A stretch of DNA of 9,709 bases. Source: an uncultured Eubacteriales bacterium (lineage in GTDB: Bacteria; Bacillota; Clostridia; Oscillospirales; CAG-382). Each line of letters starts with the position of its first letter. Positions within the stretch are counted from its first letter, which is position 1. The notes under the pieces are model-generated. The model made no database searches. It saw nothing but the letters and a program-made list of their open reading frames with translations, and had not been told where the DNA came from. Below are positions 7,280 to 9,709 of the stretch, piece by piece. The translations under genes and the position numbers were made by a program. The stretch is taken from assembly GCA_900548115.1 (NCBI GenBank), contig URJL01000060.1, forward strand, positions 1-9,709. The letters run 5' to 3'.

Positions 7280-7308
7280 ATTATAACGAATACGGCAAGC
7301 GCTGTCAA
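7280..7308 (-). promoter_or_regulatory. Perfect-consensus sigma-A promoter for the GH20 pair
   Basis: Read on the - strand, TTGACA (complement of 7303-7308) and TATAAT (complement of 7280-7285) are separated by exactly 17 bases. All six bases of both hexamers match the housekeeping consensus. Transcription should begin near 7273, giving a short leader of about 36 bases with the GGGAGGAG site. The region upstream of the -35 is A/T-rich with A tracts (7322-7352), which could act as an UP element. A promoter this strong for catabolic genes suggests control by a repressor, though I see no clear operator palindrome. Confidence 0.9.
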
Positions 7309-7320
7309 GGGGTGGCGCGA

Positions 7321-7352
7321 TTGTGCAAAAAAAATGCGTTTTTGTGCAAAAA
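7321..7352. repeat. Two TTGTGCAAAAA direct repeats, 21 bases apart
   Basis: TTGTGCAAAAA occurs at 7321-7331 and 7342-7352, start to start 21 bases, about two helical turns. The pair lies 13 to 44 bases upstream of the -35 box of the GH20 promoter, where an activator site or UP element would sit. No regulator is known to me for this motif. Confidence 0.5.
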
Positions 7353-7393
7353 TGCCGCCGTTTTCACTTGGCGCTTTGCTTTCGCAAAAGAGT

Positions 7394-7410
7394 CATTACG
7401 CATTACGCAT
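7394..7410. repeat. Short tandem repeat CATTACG x2 plus CAT
   Basis: CATTACG at 7394-7400 is repeated exactly at 7401-7407 and followed by a further CAT. It is too short to assign a function. Confidence 0.5.
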
Positions 7411-7486
7411 CACAGGTAATGGATCTCCGCACGCTCGATCTTTGTCCTCCCGATATGCGCAAAATGTAAACAATACGTGCGAACGG

Positions 7487-7515
7487 TTGACTTTTTCGCA
7501 AAAATAGTGCATAAT
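7487..7515 (+). promoter_or_regulatory. Sigma-A promoter for RNase J
   Basis: TTGACT (7487-7492) and CATAAT (7510-7515) are separated by 17 bases, each hexamer one base from consensus. Transcription should start near 7522, about 263 bases before the probable start codon of RNase J. It is divergent from the GH20 promoter, about 180 bases away. Confidence 0.82.
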
Positions 7516-7521
7516 AGTAGT

Positions 7522-7784
7522 ACTGTGTTTGACCGTGAATGAATAAGATACCTCTTTTTTCCGAGGAGGCATTCCGACTTTTTTCGCTGTCCCGTACCGT
7601 TTTACGGGGAATGAAGCGGCGAAAAATGAAAGAATGCTTTGTCGGAACGGTTTTGCGCGCATTTTTGCGCATGAAACCGTTCCTTTGTGGCAAATATATA
7701 CCCGGATACTTATTCCGCACTGTTTTGCATATATTTTCATTTATTAAACAAACCATTTTAACCGTCGAAAGGAGTCGATTTTTA
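7522..7784 (+). promoter_or_regulatory. Long, potentially structured leader of RNase J
   Basis: The predicted 5' untranslated region holds several candidate stems. CCTC/GAGG is at 7551-7566. Next is a two-tier hairpin, TTTTTCGC (7580-7587) with GCGAAAAA (7619-7626), enclosing CCCGTA (7591-7596) with TACGGG (7603-7608). The strongest is at 7644-7683: a 10-bp perfect stem GGAACGGTTT/AAACCGTTCC continued by TGCGC/GCGCA after a two-base bulge. A weak AU-rich pair joins 7692-7699 with 7729-7736. None is followed by a clear T tract, so this does not look like a standard attenuator. No known riboswitch core was recognised. The leader happens to be open in the RNase J frame but has no ribosome site at its upstream ATG (7539). 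Confidence 0.6.
7768..7774 (+). promoter_or_regulatory. Ribosome binding site fixing the TTG start of RNase J
   Basis: AAAGGAG lies 10 bases before TTG at 7785-7787, a spacing within the range seen for other genes here (11 bases before the second sigma factor). It supports the TTG start over the ATG at 7539, which lacks such a site. Confidence 0.85.
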
Positions 7785-9476
7785 TTGGCTAAGAGAAAAA
7801 ACAATACAAAAAAAGTAAATACGGAAAAGGTCCGCGTGATCCCGCTGGGCGGTATCGGCGAGATCGGAAAAAATATGACGGCAGTCGAATACGGCGATGA
7901 GATCGTGGTCATCGACTGCGGAATGGGCTTTCCCGACGACGATATGCCGGGCATCGACCTTGTTATTCCCGACACAACCTATCTTGAAAACAACCTTTCC
8001 AAAGTAAAGGGCTTTTTCATCACGCACGGACACGAGGATCATATCGGCGCTCTGCCGTATGTTTTGCGCGTCGTCAACGTTCCCGTTTACGGAACCCGTC
8101 TCACGCTCGGTATCATCGAAGGAAAGCTGGTCGAACACGGGCTGGATAAAAAGACCGATCTGCGCTGTGTCAGCGCGGGCGATACCTTAAAGATCGGTTC
8201 GTTTTCCATCGAATATATCCGTGTCAATCACTCGATTGCCGATTCCTGTGCCATCGCCGTGACAAGCCCTGCCGGAACGCTTTTGTTCACGGGCGACTTT
8301 AAGATCGATCTTACGCCGATACAGGGCGAGCCGATCAATCTTACCCGCTTCGGCGAACTCGGAAACGCGGGCGTTTTGGCTTTGCTTTCCGATTCCACCA
8401 ACGCCGAGCGCCCCGGATATACCATGTCCGAGCGCACGGTCGGACGTTCGCTTGAAAACATTTTCCGCGGCTGTGATAAGCGCATTATCATCGCCACCTT
8501 TTCCTCCAACGTTCACCGCGTACAGCAGATCATCGACTGCTCGCACCGCTACGGCCGAAAGGTCGCCGTGACAGGGCGCAGTATGCTGAATATCGTCGAC
8601 GTTGCAACGCGGCTCGGATATATGGACATTCCGAAGGGAACGCTGATCGACATCGGCGAGATCAAAAAGTTCAAGCCCGAGCAGGTAACGCTGATCACCA
8701 CGGGAAGTCAGGGCGAGCCGATGAGCGCGCTTTACCGCATGGCGTATGCCGATCACGATAAAGTGACCCTGACCGACACCGATCTTGTGGTCATTTCCGC
8801 TTCGGCAATTCCAGGAAACGAAAAGCTGGTCGACAAGATCTTCAACGAGCTTTTGAAAAAGGGTGTAACCGTTTTGACCGACTCGGTCGCCGATGTACAT
8901 GTTTCGGGTCACGCCTGCCGCGAAGATCTGAAAATGATGCACGTTTTGACAAAGCCGCGTTATTCCATTCCCCTGCACGGCGAATATCGCCATTTGAAAG
9001 CACATTATGACCTTGCCAAGGAAGTCGGCGAGGATCCTTCACACATCCTGATCCCCGATCTCGGAAAGATCATCGAGCTTTCCGAAGAAAAGATCGAGGT
9101 CGTCGGAAGCGTTCCCGCCGGAAAAGTGCTGGTCGACGGCTTCGGTGTCGGTGACGTAGGCAATATCGTATTGCGTGACCGCCGTCATTTGGCGCTCGAC
9201 GGGCTGATTGTCGTGGTCGCCGCCGTCGATATCGATTCGGGCGAGATCCTGTCGGGCCCCGATATCGTATCGAGAGGCTTTGTTTATGTCCGCGAGGCGG
9301 AGGAGTTGATGGACGAAGTACGCACCATTGCGCACGATACGCTCAGAACATGCCTTGACAAGAATATGAAGGAATGGAACGCCATCAAGGCGAAAGTTAA
9401 GGACGAGCTGACCGATTATCTCTATTCCAAGACAAAGCGCAAGCCGATGATCCTGCCGGTTATTTTAAACGTTTAA
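7785..9476 (+). CDS. rnj: Ribonuclease J
   Basis: RNase J, a zinc-dependent metallo-beta-lactamase/beta-CASP ribonuclease with endonuclease and 5'-3' exonuclease activity in mRNA decay and RNA maturation. Starting at the TTG at 7785 it has 563 residues (MAKRKNN...), close to the roughly 555 of known RNase J. The catalytic HGHEDHIG is at 81-88, further metal ligands are in NHSIADS (H149) and FTGDFKID (D171), and the beta-CASP part has TTGSQGEPMSALYR (305-318) and SGHA (374-377). HGEYRHL (398-404) and the C-terminal domain with GPDIVSRGFVY (491-501) are also typical. Starting at the in-frame ATG at 7539 would add 82 residues before VRVIPLGG that resemble no RNase J and come from the leader, so I reject it. 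It is transcribed alone from its own promoter and followed by a hairpin. The genus cannot be told from this protein; J1 or J2 assignment is not possible here. Confidence 0.96.
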   Translation: MAKRKNNTKKVNTEKVRVIPLGGIGEIGKNMTAVEYGDEIVVIDCGMGFPDDDMPGIDLVIPDTTYLENNLSKVKGFFITHGHEDHIGALPYVLRVVNVPVYGTRLTLGIIEGKLVEHGLDKKTDLRCVSAGDTLKIGSFSIEYIRVNHSIADSCAIAVTSPAGTLLFTGDFKIDLTPIQGEPINLTRFGELGNAGVLALLSDSTNAERPGYTMSERTVGRSLENIFRGCDKRIIIATFSSNVHRVQQIIDCSHRYGRKVAVTGRSMLNIVDVATRLGYMDIPKGTLIDIGEIKKFKPEQVTLITTGSQGEPMSALYRMAYADHDKVTLTDTDLVVISASAIPGNEKLVDKIFNELLKKGVTVLTDSVADVHVSGHACREDLKMMHVLTKPRYSIPLHGEYRHLKAHYDLAKEVGEDPSHILIPDLGKIIELSEEKIEVVGSVPAGKVLVDGFGVGDVGNIVLRDRRHLALDGLIVVVAAVDIDSGEILSGPDIVSRGFVYVREAEELMDEVRTIAHDTLRTCLDKNMKEWNAIKAKVKDELTDYLYSKTKRKPMILPVILNV

Positions 9477-9500
9477 TTCGAACGGTCTTTGTAAAAGTCT

Positions 9501-9540
9501 CTATGCCTTCCGCTGCGGCCTTTTGCAGCGGAAGGCATGG
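9501..9540 (+). terminator. Hairpin terminator after RNase J
   Basis: ATGCCTTCCGCTGC (9503-9516) pairs perfectly with GCAGCGGAAGGCAT (9525-9538) around an eight-base loop, and one G-U plus one C-G pair extend it to 16 bp. It begins 24 bases after the RNase J stop. The downstream tract (TATCTATTT) is only moderately T-rich, so termination strength is uncertain, but position and stem strength fit a transcript end. Confidence 0.68.
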
Positions 9541-9709
9541 TATCTATTTGCCGCGCGCAAAGCAAAGACAAAACTCCGCAAAAATACGCAAAAGGAACGT
9601 CAGGCGAAAACTGTTGCTGTTAGATCCGGATCCCGGTAAAGTGCAAGCAAACCGTATCGTGGTTTTTCGCATTTTGCAAAACAAAATTTCAAAAACATAG
9701 GCAAAAAAG
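9541..9709. other. Non-coding tail of the window
   Basis: A/C-rich sequence with repeated GCAAA-type words and no convincing gene. A short open frame (9503-9700) starts inside the terminator hairpin, has no ribosome site and gives a basic, featureless peptide. I see no tRNA, no strong promoter and no repeat unit. Confidence 0.55.

Larger units (their letters stand above)
7309..7486. other. Non-coding spacer between divergent promoters
   Basis: Together with the two promoters and the RNase J leader this forms about 550 bases without a convincing gene. It holds two TTGTGCAAAAA repeats (7321-7331, 7342-7352), a short possible hairpin of TTTGC with GCAAA near 7376-7387, and a tandem CATTACG (7394-7410). 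Open frames here lack ribosome sites and recognisable protein character. Confidence 0.6.

Noticed and set aside
7487..7500. Possible catabolite-response (cre) element near the RNase J -35 box
   Set aside because: TGCGAACGG next to TTGAC resembles a cre half only; the second half mismatches at several positions.
4196..7507. A reading frame on the + strand nearly open for over 3 kb, antisense to both GH20 genes
   Set aside because: It lies opposite two genes with clear GH20 motifs. Its protein is rich in Arg, His and Val with no recognisable domain, and it has no ribosome site. Its two halves resemble each other only because the sense genes are duplicates. It is a codon-bias shadow.
8187..9005. 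Antisense frame within RNase J
   Set aside because: The sense strand has the complete RNase J motifs; the antisense product has no recognisable character.
9605..9640. TTGCTG-17-TAAAGT as a promoter at the window end
   Set aside because: Both hexamers are poor matches and no downstream gene is visible in the window.
9503..9700. 65-codon open frame after RNase J
   Set aside because: Its ATG is inside the terminator hairpin, it has no ribosome binding site, and the product is basic and featureless.

Overview
The window looks like chromosomal DNA from a low-to-moderate GC Gram-positive bacterium, most likely a gut-type member of the Clostridia. The reasons are near-consensus AAAGGAG-type ribosome binding sites before most genes, a SigA-type primary sigma factor resembling those of Firmicutes, an RNase J gene, and intracellular-type GH20 enzymes that I associate from memory with this group. 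No phage, transposon, CRISPR, tRNA or rRNA signal was seen.

Layout. Bases 24-3886 hold four genes on the + strand: a primary sigma factor (rpoD/sigA), a 5'-methylthioadenosine/S-adenosylhomocysteine nucleosidase (mtnN), a second complete RpoD-type sigma factor, and a RadC-family protein. The gaps are 19, 104 and 41 bases, and I see no convincing internal promoter or terminator, so they may be co-transcribed. A U-rich terminator hairpin at 3921-3971 separates them from a convergent two-gene unit on the - strand. That unit (7237 down to 4013) encodes two paralogous GH20-type glycosidases 60 bases apart. It is driven by a perfect-consensus sigma-A promoter (TTGACA, 17 bases, TATAAT). A non-coding region of about 550 bases (7238-7784) carries this promoter and a divergent sigma-A promoter for RNase J. 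The RNase J gene has a long leader (about 260 bases) with several possible stem-loops and probably starts at a TTG codon at 7785. A strong hairpin follows it at 9501-9540. The last 169 bases hold nothing I can name.

How the genes fit together. Most of the content is housekeeping: promoter recognition, recycling of S-adenosylmethionine by-products, RNA turnover, and a DNA-processing-type protein of uncertain role. The GH20 pair is accessory carbohydrate catabolism, probably acting in the cytoplasm on imported amino-sugar oligosaccharides. The less ordinary points are two full-length primary-type sigma factors side by side, the second altered in promoter-melting and sigma-finger positions; the GH20 duplication with mosaic DNA identity and a changed active-site loop; and the structured leader of RNase J. 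I found no clearly new multi-gene system.
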